Notes: generated by a model from the letters alone, not told the origin. Positions 8,101 to 15,822 are shown, counted from the first letter of the stretch. The stretch is 17,959 bases of DNA from Syntrophaceae bacterium UBA4778 (GCA_002403175.1 DHHG01000329.1:1-17959); one strand, 5' to 3'. Numbers and translations are program-made.

Positions 8101-8416
8101 TAAAACGGTCAGTCATTATTTATCAGTTGTAGGCGGAGCAACTGTGAACGCTGATGAGGAACAGATGTTTGTCATTCGTGCCAATGGTAGTGTGATCAGT
8201 AACCAGCAGAAAAGCTCAGACGTGATGCGCTGGGAGGGTGAAGGCCGGCGCTGGCTGAGCGGATTCGAATCGACCGTGATCTATCCCGGCGATACGATTC
8301 TGGTGCCAAGAAAAGTAGTAGAAGTCTCAAAATTGAAACTGGCCAAGGATGTGACCTCCATTATTTACAATATAGCCATTTCGGTTGGCGCTATGAAGGC
8401 GATTGGTTTGTTCTAA
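5180..8416 (+). CDS. Giant multi-SLBB polysaccharide export protein (Wza-related)
   Basis: This is a 1078-residue secreted protein, about three times the length of Wza. The signal peptide covers residues 1-23 (MKKTGLQFLIIAVLVFL...). The sequence VSFC-QD offers only a poor lipobox because Phe precedes Cys, so lipoprotein status is uncertain. A polysaccharide-export domain follows at about 121-193 (YTIGPDDNIELNVWGR). The first SLBB unit begins at about 200 (VFVVGAVKQPGAYTVSS). It is interrupted by about 168 Lys/Glu-rich, probably coiled-coil residues (about 233-401) and resumes at MRKVQLKRQNRLVASFDLYD. Six further SLBB-like units start at VAIIGDVKRPALYEI, IYLYGNVKHPGKYQC, VISGEVRNPGKYPF, ATIQGEIRNPGDYPI, VAVQGEISLPGVYYL and VHVMGAVYNPTSVLF. 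The C-terminal amphipathic stretch SIIYNIAISVGAMKAIGLF could be the outer-membrane helix. Between Wzz and Wzi genes, it is the expected periplasmic/outer-membrane channel. Confidence 0.92.
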   Translation: MKKTGLQFLIIAVLVFLSRVSFCQDLSLHKAEEYLKSHPELMERYSKEQSKTLNKTEPVITAMPLPVSISTGSEKKTEEKNIASAAAEGDLIPPEELPVFGQEFFSAGNASFAPGGNLPVMPGYTIGPDDNIELNVWGRINEKYNLKVQRDGTISVPQIGTLPVQGLSFKGLQALLKAKFEAIPGVEASVSMGELKTSTVFVVGAVKQPGAYTVSSFDTILNALIYAKGPGIKSSLPEWRKAQLSRENLQVKNLIERLKKEREKAGDPVKNRPIKEPSALRQLVEMYKEEKQTEDVLKRIRELDPEALKREILNIEIFEDKKDKYSDLKKFIESLKNEKKLSEQTQKLRNLNIAMLDEELKKIEEKESLQEKDYTLKQNVNLEERYKQIKEKEYLFPTLLGSMRKVQLKRQNRLVASFDLYDLLLKGDNSRDMQVQQGDIIFVPKPEATVAIIGDVKRPALYEIRKGETLFSVLELIGGINPSALSGHIEVQRYKQNKERIVLNTSVEELKRGKSFELQDGDIIRIFEISKEDVNAIYLYGNVKHPGKYQCRPDMRIFDVVGSVDALKPETCFQYAVVKRYEKPAMKPTIISFKLDQALKKKPEANILLQPYDEIYIFSEWDFKEKPDIVISGEVRNPGKYPFDKDMRVKDALYQAGGMSLNAFKGQAHIFRTDPATREVKLLDIDLGKALANDNQHNIVLQDKDKLVIHSVKEYSPDKYATIQGEIRNPGDYPIGENMSVRDLILAAGNLKESAYTYSAELSRFDTSGGKLFKTEVKKIDLKGILEGKEKDIKLNPHDHLQIYPIPNWNDKTRVAVQGEISLPGVYYLSDKATLSQLIERAGGFLPSAYLKGAVFTRESAKVTQKATLEKLIFEMEQDVAAASVASATAALSPEDVAATKAAMESRRMLIEKMKTAEVTGRVIVKLDALNKLKGSRYDFVLEDGDTITIPKEPGVVHVMGAVYNPTSVLFEKGKTVSHYLSVVGGATVNADEEQMFVIRANGSVISNQQKSSDVMRWEGEGRRWLSGFESTVIYPGDTILVPRKVVEVSKLKLAKDVTSIIYNIAISVGAMKAIGLF

Positions 8417-8421
8417 ATGTG

Positions 8422-9966
8422 ATGAAGTTTACTCCATTGGCGCTGTTATTATTTTTATTAGTACTGATCTCTGCTGGTCCGTGTTCAGCCGCCTCCTCTG
8501 TCAACGTTCCTTTGGATTCGACTGTCTACAATGACCTCGAAACGCTTTCGTTGAGAGGCCTTATCTCAAGCAGCCTGCTCTCGACAAAGCCGATCACGCG
8601 AACTGAAGCAGGCCGCCTTGCTTTGGAGGCGCTTGAGAATATCGAAAAAGAGGGTGGCTCTCCAACAGATTCTACAAAGAAGATACTTGCAGAGTTACAG
8701 CGGGAATTCCGGGACGAGATAGCGGAAATTCAAACCGGATCCTCTCCAAAGACCATCATTAAACCGGTAGATAAAGTCGTAATCAAATATAATTACCTGG
8801 ACGGTCCCTATTCCATCTATAACAATGAGGGTGTTACCTATTTCAATGGCCATAATGCCCAGATTGAGATCCAGTCTTACGGGAAATTATGGAATTTCTT
8901 TTCCTACTATCTGCAACCCATGGTTCTCTACGACCAGGGGAACGGAGATGATAGCAGCGGAGAAAATAAAGAAGCAAAGCTTCAAAAGGGATACCTCAAA
9001 TTCGCTTATGGAAACTTTGAAATAGAAGCGGGCCGAGATTCCCTTTGGTGGGGGCCTGGTTTTCACGGTTCCCTTCTGATGTCGAACAATGCCCATCCAT
9101 TCGATATGATCAGGATATCCAATCCAAAAGCGATGTTGCTTCCCTCTATTTTTGAATACTTGGGCCCATTTAAATTTAATCTTATTTTTTCCGAACTCAA
9201 CGATCACCGGCCTAATCCTTTCCGCGCGAATCCTTATCTTTATGGACTAAGGATCGATTTTAAACCCCATCCCATTATTGAAATCGGCTTTTCACAATTA
9301 TGTCTTTTTGGGGGCGCCGGAAACAGGAATCTCAGCTTTACGGACGTTATGGAGATATTATATTCAAACGAGAACCGCGATAATCAGAAGACGGATAGCA
9401 ATCAGCAGGTGGCGATGGATCTTACACTCACCATTCCCAATGTAGGCCGCTTCGTTCCCCTTTTCGATTCCGTTAAGCTATACGGGGAATGGGGGGCCGA
9501 AGATACCGGCCTGCCGCCCGATCGAAGAGCTTATATAGTAGGTATCGCCTTAAATGATGTGCTGAATCGGGATAATCTGAAACTCAGGGTCGAATATGCC
9601 AATACGAGTCCGAATTCGGTTCCTGGAGCCTGGTATAATCATCCATTATACCCCATGCAGTATGATGGCAGGGTGTTCGGCCAGTTTATAGATAACGATG
9701 CAGAAGATTTTGTTGCCGAATTATCACAGGATCGATTGGGGCAATATTCCTTTAAATTAGGATTTGATAAACGTAGAAAAGGTCTGCAAACAGAAGAGTT
9801 CATTCAAGATACTTCTGAAATATACATGGAGATCGGCTATAAGTGCTTGGACAAATCAAAGGTAATGTGCCGTTACGGCTATCAACGAATCCAAAATTAC
9901 TTGCATGTTGCTGAAGACGATAGGAATAATCATTTTGCAGGAATAGAATTTCGATTCGATATCTGA
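8422..9966 (+). CDS. Wzi-family capsule assembly outer-membrane protein
   Basis: This is a 514-residue protein with a clear signal peptide (hydrophobic LALLLFLLVLIS, cleavage near CSA-ASS). A helical region of about 80 residues follows (VYNDLETLSLRGLI...), as in many Wzi relatives outside enterobacteria. The remainder alternates like a beta-barrel. The family signature YGNFEIEAGRDSLWWGPG with HGSLLMSNNAHPFD is present, and the chain ends in an aromatic strand (HFAGIEFRFDI). Wzi binds capsular polymer at the cell surface and helps order the capsule. It starts 5 nt after the SLBB gene at ATG 8422 (GTG 8419 is in frame directly before it), with no strong Shine-Dalgarno sequence, so translation is probably coupled. 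It is the last gene of the + strand cassette in this window. Confidence 0.88.
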   Translation: MKFTPLALLLFLLVLISAGPCSAASSVNVPLDSTVYNDLETLSLRGLISSSLLSTKPITRTEAGRLALEALENIEKEGGSPTDSTKKILAELQREFRDEIAEIQTGSSPKTIIKPVDKVVIKYNYLDGPYSIYNNEGVTYFNGHNAQIEIQSYGKLWNFFSYYLQPMVLYDQGNGDDSSGENKEAKLQKGYLKFAYGNFEIEAGRDSLWWGPGFHGSLLMSNNAHPFDMIRISNPKAMLLPSIFEYLGPFKFNLIFSELNDHRPNPFRANPYLYGLRIDFKPHPIIEIGFSQLCLFGGAGNRNLSFTDVMEILYSNENRDNQKTDSNQQVAMDLTLTIPNVGRFVPLFDSVKLYGEWGAEDTGLPPDRRAYIVGIALNDVLNRDNLKLRVEYANTSPNSVPGAWYNHPLYPMQYDGRVFGQFIDNDAEDFVAELSQDRLGQYSFKLGFDKRRKGLQTEEFIQDTSEIYMEIGYKCLDKSKVMCRYGYQRIQNYLHVAEDDRNNHFAGIEFRFDI

Positions 9967-10291
9967 AAGAGAAAATGGAGGAGGTTTGGATATTGTTCCG
10001 AGCAGACCTTCTTGAATGAAAAACAGCTTTTTTATAGAAGAATTTGTATTTATGTTAAAAAAATCGGGTGCAGAAAAGTCAACTCTCAACTCAAGTTCAT
10101 TTAGAAAATGATAGTAATTTGAACGATGTTGCTGAAGATAGAAACTCCGTCATGTCAACCCAACCGCTTCCCGGTAGTATGATTTCATATAGAGTAAAGT
10201 TATATGCTTGGCCTCTATTTTATTGAAGGCCTAACATTCCCGTATACCACTGCACCTGTGTTTCCCGATTTTTCATATTCAGAAATAAAGG
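9967..10291. other. Intergenic region between the wzi-type gene and the IS-rich segment
   Basis: This is 325 nt without a credible gene. A short stretch near 10122-10145 repeats 13 nt of the wzi-type 3' end (ATGTTGCTGAAGA) and continues as an open frame to about 10225. A weak GGCCT/AGGCC hairpin occurs near 10212-10233. No strong terminator for the capsule cassette is evident. Confidence 0.4.
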
Positions 10292-10561
10292 TGCGGTGGT
10301 CCGAGTTGTTTGTACAGGAGCAGGGTTCATAAGGGTCGTTTGATCCGGGTTAAAGATCATGCTGCAGTCCTTTTTGCGGGTTGCTAAAGTGAATTATAGA
10401 AGGAGTGCTCCCCCCCCCCTTCAAGGTTTTGAGGGAAATTTGGCCTTGAAAGCAGGGCATGTACGTCTGGTTTTTTTGATCGTGTGATTTTCCTTATTTG
10501 GTGGGTATTTATGGACAATTTGCCCACTTATGCACCTGTCCAGTTTTTCCAGACCAGCTCT
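10292..10561 (-). mobile_element. Miniature, internally deleted IS3-type element
   Basis: Both ends match the full IS3-type copy at 16356-17529. The left end shares TGGTCCG-GTTGTTTG-ACAGG and the following GATCCGGGTTA and TGCGGGT blocks. The right end shares TTGGCCTTGAA, CCCACTTATGCACCTGT and CCAGACCAGCTCT. About 900 bp between the positions equivalent to 16494 and 17405 are missing, joined near 10434-10440. Only the ends plus the extreme 5' and 3' coding edges remain, so it cannot encode a transposase but could in principle be mobilised by a related one. A C10 tract lies at 10410-10419. No target duplication is obvious. It is in the same orientation as the full copy. Confidence 0.75.
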
Positions 10562-10653
10562 CTGATTAATTAACCTGTCATATTTAGTTTAAAATAGAAT
10601 GTAAATTTACTGGATCTTTCGGATTTGTTGTGCATGAAATCAGTCCTATTTCG
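10562..10653. other. Spacer between the miniature IS3-type element and the ISL3-type element
   Basis: These 92 A+T-rich bases contain no gene or clear site. They end at the left inverted repeat of the ISL3-type element. Confidence 0.4.
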
Positions 10654-10893
10654 GTTCTTTGATAAATGAGGTTATGACCTTCAGCATCAGGTATTCCTGA
10701 TCCTTGATGCCGTATGCTCTGCGCTGGATAACACGGATATTGTTGTTAAGGCATGAATCCAAGAGGCACCTTGTGATCGGGACGGCAGTAACTGATGATG
10801 CCGTCCCAGTGACGCTCAATAATCCGAGCAAACTTCTCAAAGAGTTCCAGTCGCTGCCAGCGTAGCTGTGATTTCCAGATTTCAAAGAACTTA
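10646..10893 (-). pseudogene. ISL3-type transposase, C-terminal fragment
   Basis: The minus strand encodes the ISL3 C-terminal region: WQRLELFEKFARIIERHWDG, SYCRPDHKVPLGF, then after a frame change LNNNIRVIQRRAYGIKDQEY. Compared with the usual G-F-V-E-G-L-N-N, about 5 nt including the Glu codon are missing at the frame change near 10750; I infer this Glu is the DDE catalytic acid. The fragment joins the N-terminal part across the IS5-type insertion. With one TAAGTT copy removed, the junction restores the frame R-K-F-F-E-I-W-K. Confidence 0.8.
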
Positions 10894-12367
10894 GTCGTCC
10901 CTGAAAAAGTCGTTTTTCGATCAGCAAGCAACCGAAACAGCAGCTCTTTGAAAATTCTGATCGTCCGCGAGAGCAAAAAATAGCCGGTAGAAAATAAGCA
11001 AAAAGAAAGCTCTGATGAGCTTTCTGAAGTTGTAGCCGCAGCCGGAGAGAATCGCATTGATACGATCTCCGTCTTTCCCTTTCAGGTGGTTGCGTTCCAA
11101 GCGGTTGTCCGCTTTCAGATGTCCGAAGATCGGCTCGTTAGCAGAGTGCCTCTTACAGCGCCGCCAGATGCTCAACGGCATGCCCTGTTTCTTCTTGCCG
11201 GGCAGATGTACCGTCGTATCGGCAATGGCCTTGTCTGTGCCCCGGTAGCCCCTGTCGCAGTAAGCATGCTCAGGTCGCCACCAGGTTGTGCGCTTAACCT
11301 GCTTGAGCGATTCAACAAGCGTATGACCGTCACAGGGATTGTCATGAAGCGCATCGATGGCCAACACCCAGTTGTCTTTTGAACTGCTCACCATCGCCAC
11401 CTTGCATCCGAACTCGTAACGCTTGTGGGCTTTGCCTTTGGCGATGCACTCCACCTCCGGGGCATGAATGCTGTAGAGCTTGTTTTTGTCATCACGCTCC
11501 TGATGGAAGATTCGCTCAGCCAAAGCCAAAAGCTCAGACAGTCGCTCATCGGGATGCGGGCACTTCCGCCCGATGTCTCTGATGACCCGGCCCAGAAATA
11601 CCTTCAACTTCCGGGTCTGTTGTCTGTCCCGCTTGAGTTGACGGGCGTGGGCATAACGACCATGTTTGATAAACGCCTGCTTGCCTGTGCGTTCATAGCT
11701 CTGGCGCAGTTCGATCTGCCTGTCCTTGGGCCGCCTTCACCAACCCTTGCGGGCCTTGTGATAAAGCCGCGCGTCCGTGGGAAAAGCGATGGCCTTCTCT
11801 TGCACGGTCGTATCGACATTGATATGTCGGACATGTGATTCTTTAAGCAGCTTACCACGCTTGGCTGTCTCCAACGTTTCCGTAAGCAGCTTCTCCAAAC
11901 GCTCAGCGCCAAGGCGTTTGCGCCAACGAACCAACGAAATCGGATCCAGCGGCAGATCATGCTGAAAGTATTCGAATCCGCAGAAGTACTGCCAGTAAGG
12001 GTTCTCCAAAAAGCGGGCAACCACCGATTCGTCGCATTCGTTAAACGCGTGCTTCAGATAATGCAGACCGACCATCAGGCGCGTGGGCAGACCTGGTCCG
12101 AAGTTCTCAACGAGCAGAGCGCCGAAGTCGTTCTCGAATATCTGCCAGTGGATACGATTGGCAAGTACAAATAAGGGTGCTTCTTGTTGAGAATCTGATC
12201 CAGTCGCGAACGGAACAGATCACCTTGAGCTTGCGCTACAGACAGATTTTTCGGTTGCATGAACCACCAGCTTTTAGAGGATTATTAATCATTTCCGGCA
12301 ATTCTCGCACACGTTGAATAGATTATAAACAATAATTACAACAGATCGAATATTTTTCAGGGACGAC
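10894..12367 (-). mobile_element. IS5-type insertion sequence inside the ISL3-type transposase
   Basis: Perfect 15-bp terminal inverted repeats are visible: GTCGTCCCTGAAAAA at 10894-10908 and TTTTTCAGGGACGAC at 12353-12367. The flanks carry an identical AACTTA (10888-10893 and 12368-12373), a 6-bp direct repeat consistent with a target duplication. The element is 1474 bp and encodes one IS5-type transposase on the minus strand, broken by small indels. Its clean ends suggest it is the youngest insertion of this pair. Subfamily is uncertain because a 6-bp duplication is not the usual IS5 value. Confidence 0.88.
10921..12260 (-). pseudogene. IS5-type transposase, frameshifted
   Basis: The start is ATG 12260, with GGTGGT just upstream. 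The first segment (MQPKNLSVAQAQGDLFRSRL... to LNKKHP) shifts frame near 12176, where one C appears to be missing. The protein continues as MVGLHYLKHAFNECDES and LDPISLVRWRKRLG, typical of the IS5 N-terminal domain. The DDE elements are all present: HINVDTTVQ, YCDRGYRG and RHSANEPIFGHLKADNRLER. Near 11737 a stop arises between two compensating single-base changes (GGTTGGTG for an expected GGTTTGGTG, then GCGGCCC for GCGGCC), after which the original frame resumes. It is inactive as read, but the lesions are few. Confidence 0.85.
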
Positions 12368-13311
12368 AACTTACGAGCTCATGCGGGATGGTTGTAATCC
12401 CATAGCTGGCCGAAGGATTTTTTCAAGAGATAGGCCGCCTTATGTAGCCGCTTATTGGCTTTTAACAGCAACTCCAAGGGCCCGTTGGCCTTCGATATTC
12501 AGATTGGCTTTACTGGACAACAGCGTATAGCGTTGTCCCTTGATAAAACGTCGCTCTTTGTCATTGACGCGTTCGTGAAGTAGCTCGCTGCGCCTTACCT
12601 GATCCAGGGCATTAGCCAGATGATTTAAAATGTGGAACTTGTCTAGACGATCTGTGTCTGAGGGGCATGATTGATTGTAGCCTTGCGAAAATGGCTTCCA
12701 CATATCCATGACCGCCAGTTCGATACTTGCACAGCGCTCAGGCCCTATTTCGTTAAAGAACAGGGCCATGTCCTTTTCTGCTCGGCCCTGTCCCCCCAGC
12801 CAGATTGGCCGCTTCTGATCAAGGTCGGCGAAGCGATGGCATAGCTGTGACACTTGCGGATCGATACTTCATCGATGCCGATTGCTCGAAGTTGCTGTGC
12901 CGGCGGATGCTGTTCCAGAAGGCGACGCATATAGCTCTTCTCCATGCGCCATACCTGGTCCCAGCTCAGGTTGTTGAGTTCCGCTACACGGCTGAACGTC
13001 ATCTCAATCTCACGGCAGAGCCGACCGATCTGGTCCTCGTAGCGTTGTGTGAATCGGGCGGAACAGGCCACTTGCCGATACTCGAACTCAAGGTATATGT
13101 GGGCTGGACCGGCATCGAGGTCACGGACCATATGGGTGCATCGATCTCTGAAACCGGATACGGATTGAGCAAAGCAGGAGCAAACCGTTTTTTTGGCGAC
13201 GTTCCAGGTGACAATGTAGCCCTTGGGATCATGCGGATGGGGCTTCAGCGTAGCTCGTGGGTGAAATCCTGCAAAGCGGTATAGGTCTTGGAGAGTCCTT
13301 ATTGTTTCCAT
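12368..13311 (-). pseudogene. ISL3-type transposase, N-terminal and central part
   Basis: ATG 13311 begins METIRTLQDLYRFAGFHP, followed by a degenerate zinc-finger-like region. Then come LSWDQVWRMEKSYMRRLL and RAIGIDEVSIRK, with the presumed first catalytic Asp. A frameshift near 12835 moves the frame into LDQKRPIWLGGQGR and AVMDMWKPF (second Asp), DKFHILNHL and RRFIKGQRYTLLSSKANL. A second shift near 12475 (an extra G) leads to KANKRLHKAAYLLKKSFGQ. An in-frame TGA stands where the family usually has Trp, just before the IS5-type insertion point. It is clearly an ISL3-family transposase and clearly dead. Confidence 0.85.
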
Positions 13312-13423
13312 TGGCCGACCCTATCCGACTCTTTACAGCCGTGTCAATTTTCAAAGAACGTTTTTGTCGCCGTTACATATTCTTATAGCTGTTTTGCTGT
13401 ACTAAAAACCCGGAAGACCCTAT

Positions 13424-15313
13424 TTACTCAAAGCCGCTATCAGCTGTGTAATTCGTAATGGTTGCGGTATTTTGGAAATTCTTTGTGTGCATTCCCATAT
13501 ACGTATTTGTACCTATATAGAGATTGTTAATATAGGCATTGACCAGATTAATTCCGTAATCGGTATTATTTGAAGTCTCGATAAAATGATTATTATCGAT
13601 AATAAGTCTTTCAATATATTCTGATCCTGCAAGTCGCTCTACATGGATACAGGCATTTGTGCTGAATGTAGCGTTGCGCCGAAGGTCAACAAAATCATTT
13701 TTTATTATGGTCACCTCCCCAATGCCGTTTGTGCTAGTCGTCATATAAATTCCAAAGGTAAAGCCTTTGACATAATTGCCTGTTATTTTGATATTTTTTT
13801 GTTCTTGCAAAGCGGTAGATTGAGTAGAAATTCCGACAAAAGAGGATGACTCGTCCATCCCTGACTTAATGGCATAATTATCGGAAATGAGAATATTGGA
13901 AACTGCATAGGTTGATGCTATTGAAATTGCCGACTTTAATTGTGCGGCGGTAAAATTATCCGTAATCTCAAAATAATTTCCGATAATTGAGATATCGTTA
14001 ATCGCTGTTTCTGGTGGTGTTTCCCTGTAAAATCCTATTCCGTAGTCGCTGACGTAAAATTTATTATTAGCTATAAGTCCATGGCCTGCTGCAGATGTGA
14101 TGTTAGATGACACCCATGCGCCCTGGTAAAAGTTTTTTACCGTGTTATGAACAAATCGCTGATTTGTTCCGTGCATCTCATAGGCCACCTGTCCTCCGGT
14201 GGATCCAGCCATAGAATCAGCAGTAAACGTATTGCCATCTATCAATACATCATCGGCATAGGCGTAAACCGATGAATGGTCTGACGAATCAAGGCCATTG
14301 TTGTCAAACAAACAATTCTTAATCGTCCATCGTTTCCCTAGTGTGACACGTGCCGTATTGCTTTGAGCCATTCCTATGCAGGTAACTCCTGGGGTGTTAA
14401 CAAATTCGCAGTTTTCGATCAATATATCATCGCCTTTTGCCGCTACGCCCCCTATTGTCCCACTGAAAAGAATATGAGCAAAGGTATAATTGTTGCTGCC
14501 TATCCCGTTATTTGCTCCGTTCATATCTATTTTAATATTCCTAAAGCTGATGTTTGATAGCGGAACATTGCTAAAGAACATGGCAATATTTACTGGCAAT
14601 GCATCTGTAGACTGATTTGACAATAATTGTATTGTCGCACCCTTATCAGCCTCAATTTGCATGTTCGATTTCATGGTGATGACCGCATAGTTGTCTCCAG
14701 CTTCATCAGTTTGCGCGTTTCCTTTCGATACTGCATAGGTAGTACTTCTAAAATGTACGGGTCCATTTGTAGATTGAATAGCGCAGTTGATTGCCGCTCT
14801 CATATCCGTTGTGCCTGGAGTTGTATTGGCCTGCCACCATTCCGGCCTCGCTTCTCGTAATCCCGTCACTGTACCGCTACCACTGAAAACCTGATAAAGT
14901 CCTGCCTCAAACGGACCGTTGATGGCGATGGTGTATCCGGTGGTTTTGATAGAAGCGCCCGGAACGATTTTAAACGTGATATTTGAAGGGATCGTAACAT
15001 TAGAGAACATCGTCCATGTTCCTGGACTGAGTACAAGAGCTGCTTTATTTTCCGATCCGATGGCAGTTATAGCAGAGTTGATCGTAGTAGAATCATAATT
15101 AACACCACCGCCGTACTGCATGAGGGCATCCACTTCAGTTTCTATTTTTGAAGTTCCACCGGTAGAAGTATAGGGGGTAAAAGTAGATTTTATGCCATCC
15201 CTTTCCTTACCCTGGTTTCCTGAAAAATCATTTGTGACTGTTTCGCCATTTAATCTACAGCATATAATTAGGACCAAGATAATAGGGAAAAGCCTAAGAA
15301 GAAACCTATTCAT
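13424..15313 (-). CDS. Secreted right-handed parallel beta-helix protein (pectate-lyase-like fold)
   Basis: This is a 629-residue protein with a signal peptide (MNRFLLRLFPIILVLIICC). The N-terminal module ends in LREARPEWW followed by TTDMRAAINCAIQSTNGPVH, the pattern that opens pectate-lyase-3-type beta-helices of tailspikes, lyases and epimerases. About ten parallel-helix rungs follow, for example ILIENCEF, WTIKNCLFDNN, VLIDGNTF, GLIANNKFYVSDYG, ISIIGNYFEI, IKITGNYVKGFTFGIYM and LIIDNNHF. ATG 15313 is preferred over GTG 15319 because AGGAG lies 5 nt before it. The frame is intact, in contrast to the broken transposases on both sides. It may cut, epimerise or bind the polysaccharide exported by the neighbouring cassette; no catalytic residues can be assigned by eye. 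Transfer with the IS elements is possible. Confidence 0.85.
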   Translation of the reverse strand: MNRFLLRLFPIILVLIICCRLNGETVTNDFSGNQGKERDGIKSTFTPYTSTGGTSKIETEVDALMQYGGGVNYDSTTINSAITAIGSENKAALVLSPGTWTMFSNVTIPSNITFKIVPGASIKTTGYTIAINGPFEAGLYQVFSGSGTVTGLREARPEWWQANTTPGTTDMRAAINCAIQSTNGPVHFRSTTYAVSKGNAQTDEAGDNYAVITMKSNMQIEADKGATIQLLSNQSTDALPVNIAMFFSNVPLSNISFRNIKIDMNGANNGIGSNNYTFAHILFSGTIGGVAAKGDDILIENCEFVNTPGVTCIGMAQSNTARVTLGKRWTIKNCLFDNNGLDSSDHSSVYAYADDVLIDGNTFTADSMAGSTGGQVAYEMHGTNQRFVHNTVKNFYQGAWVSSNITSAAGHGLIANNKFYVSDYGIGFYRETPPETAINDISIIGNYFEITDNFTAAQLKSAISIASTYAVSNILISDNYAIKSGMDESSSFVGISTQSTALQEQKNIKITGNYVKGFTFGIYMTTSTNGIGEVTIIKNDFVDLRRNATFSTNACIHVERLAGSEYIERLIIDNNHFIETSNNTDYGINLVNAYINNLYIGTNTYMGMHTKNFQNTATITNYTADSGFE

Positions 15314-15318
15314 TGACA

Positions 15319-15323
15319 CTCCT
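15319..15323 (-). promoter_or_regulatory. Ribosome binding site of the beta-helix gene
   Basis: On the minus strand AGGAG stands 5 nt before ATG 15313. It overlaps the alternative GTG start at 15319 and therefore argues against that start. Confidence 0.7.
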
Positions 15324-15509
15324 AAGAACTTCTAAATATTTCTGCTGGCTCGGTAAAGAAACTCAATTTCTTTATAGATGATTTCCACTGCCGTTCCTCC
15401 TCAGTGATTTAATAGAATTCAGAACCCAAGATATCTCCCGATATGAACTCCACTGAAAATAAACACTGAGGCCCACCGAATGCAATAATCTACAAGACAT
15501 ATGTGCAAA

Positions 15510-15538
15510 TAAATAATGATAATCTTTATTTTGGTCAA
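15510..15538 (-). promoter_or_regulatory. Candidate sigma-70 promoter of the beta-helix gene
   Basis: On the minus strand TTGACC (15538-15533) and TATTTA (15515-15510) are separated by 17 nt. This would leave a leader of roughly 190 nt before the start codon. The -10 is imperfect and the region is A+T rich, so chance occurrence is possible. Confidence 0.35.
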
Positions 15539-15822
15539 TACGGAGAGGTTATTATTTAAAAGTATGTGGAAAGTATGGGATGAAAACAGACTCAAATAGT
15601 ATATACAAGAATGATCCGAAATACCGGATTAGACTGGGAGGGGATCATAGTCAAATAACCATCTTTTCACCTAGCATTCAGCTCCTGGATGGATCAAACA
15701 CATGTGGGCGTAAGCCGCTTTTAACTCCTTATATTCTGCATTTTGTGTGATTTTGTTTATGCAAATTGTTGCAAAGGATAGCTTAGAGTTTTATTCAATT
15801 TAGGCTTATTCTCACTGCTGTC

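Larger units (their letters stand above)
10654..13359 (-). mobile_element. ISL3-type insertion sequence, interrupted by an IS5-type element
   Basis: The transposase fragments belong to the ISL3 family (see the pseudogene entries). Outer ends are GTTCTTTGATAAATGA at the left and, read on the minus strand from 13359, GTTCTTTGAAAATTGACACG at the right. That gives 9 perfect bases plus partial continuation as inverted repeats, and the right end resembles typical ISL3 termini. Removing the IS5-type insert and one copy of its target duplication leaves about 1.23 kb, a plausible ISL3 length. I found no convincing 8-bp target duplication around it, which suggests age or later rearrangement. Confidence 0.75.
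15314..15817 (-). other. Upstream region of the beta-helix gene
   Basis: This is 504 nt without a gene. It holds the ribosome binding site (15319-15323), a candidate promoter (15510-15538) and an 8-bp inverted repeat CCTCAGTG/CACTGAGG in the presumed 5' leader. The rest, up to the IS4-type left end, shows nothing I recognise. Confidence 0.4.

Noticed and set aside
11425..11838. 137-codon + strand frame across the IS5-type element
   Set aside because: It is the antisense shadow of the IS5-type transposase, whose conserved motifs are on the minus strand.
12805..13284. 159-codon + strand frame in the ISL3-type region
   Set aside because: It is antisense to the ISL3-type transposase fragments; no family features are seen in its translation.
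15318..15480. CCTCAGTG/CACTGAGG inverted repeat as a riboswitch or attenuator in the beta-helix leader
   Set aside because: The arms are only 8 bp with about 60 nt between them, and no further pairing or U-tract supports a defined structure.
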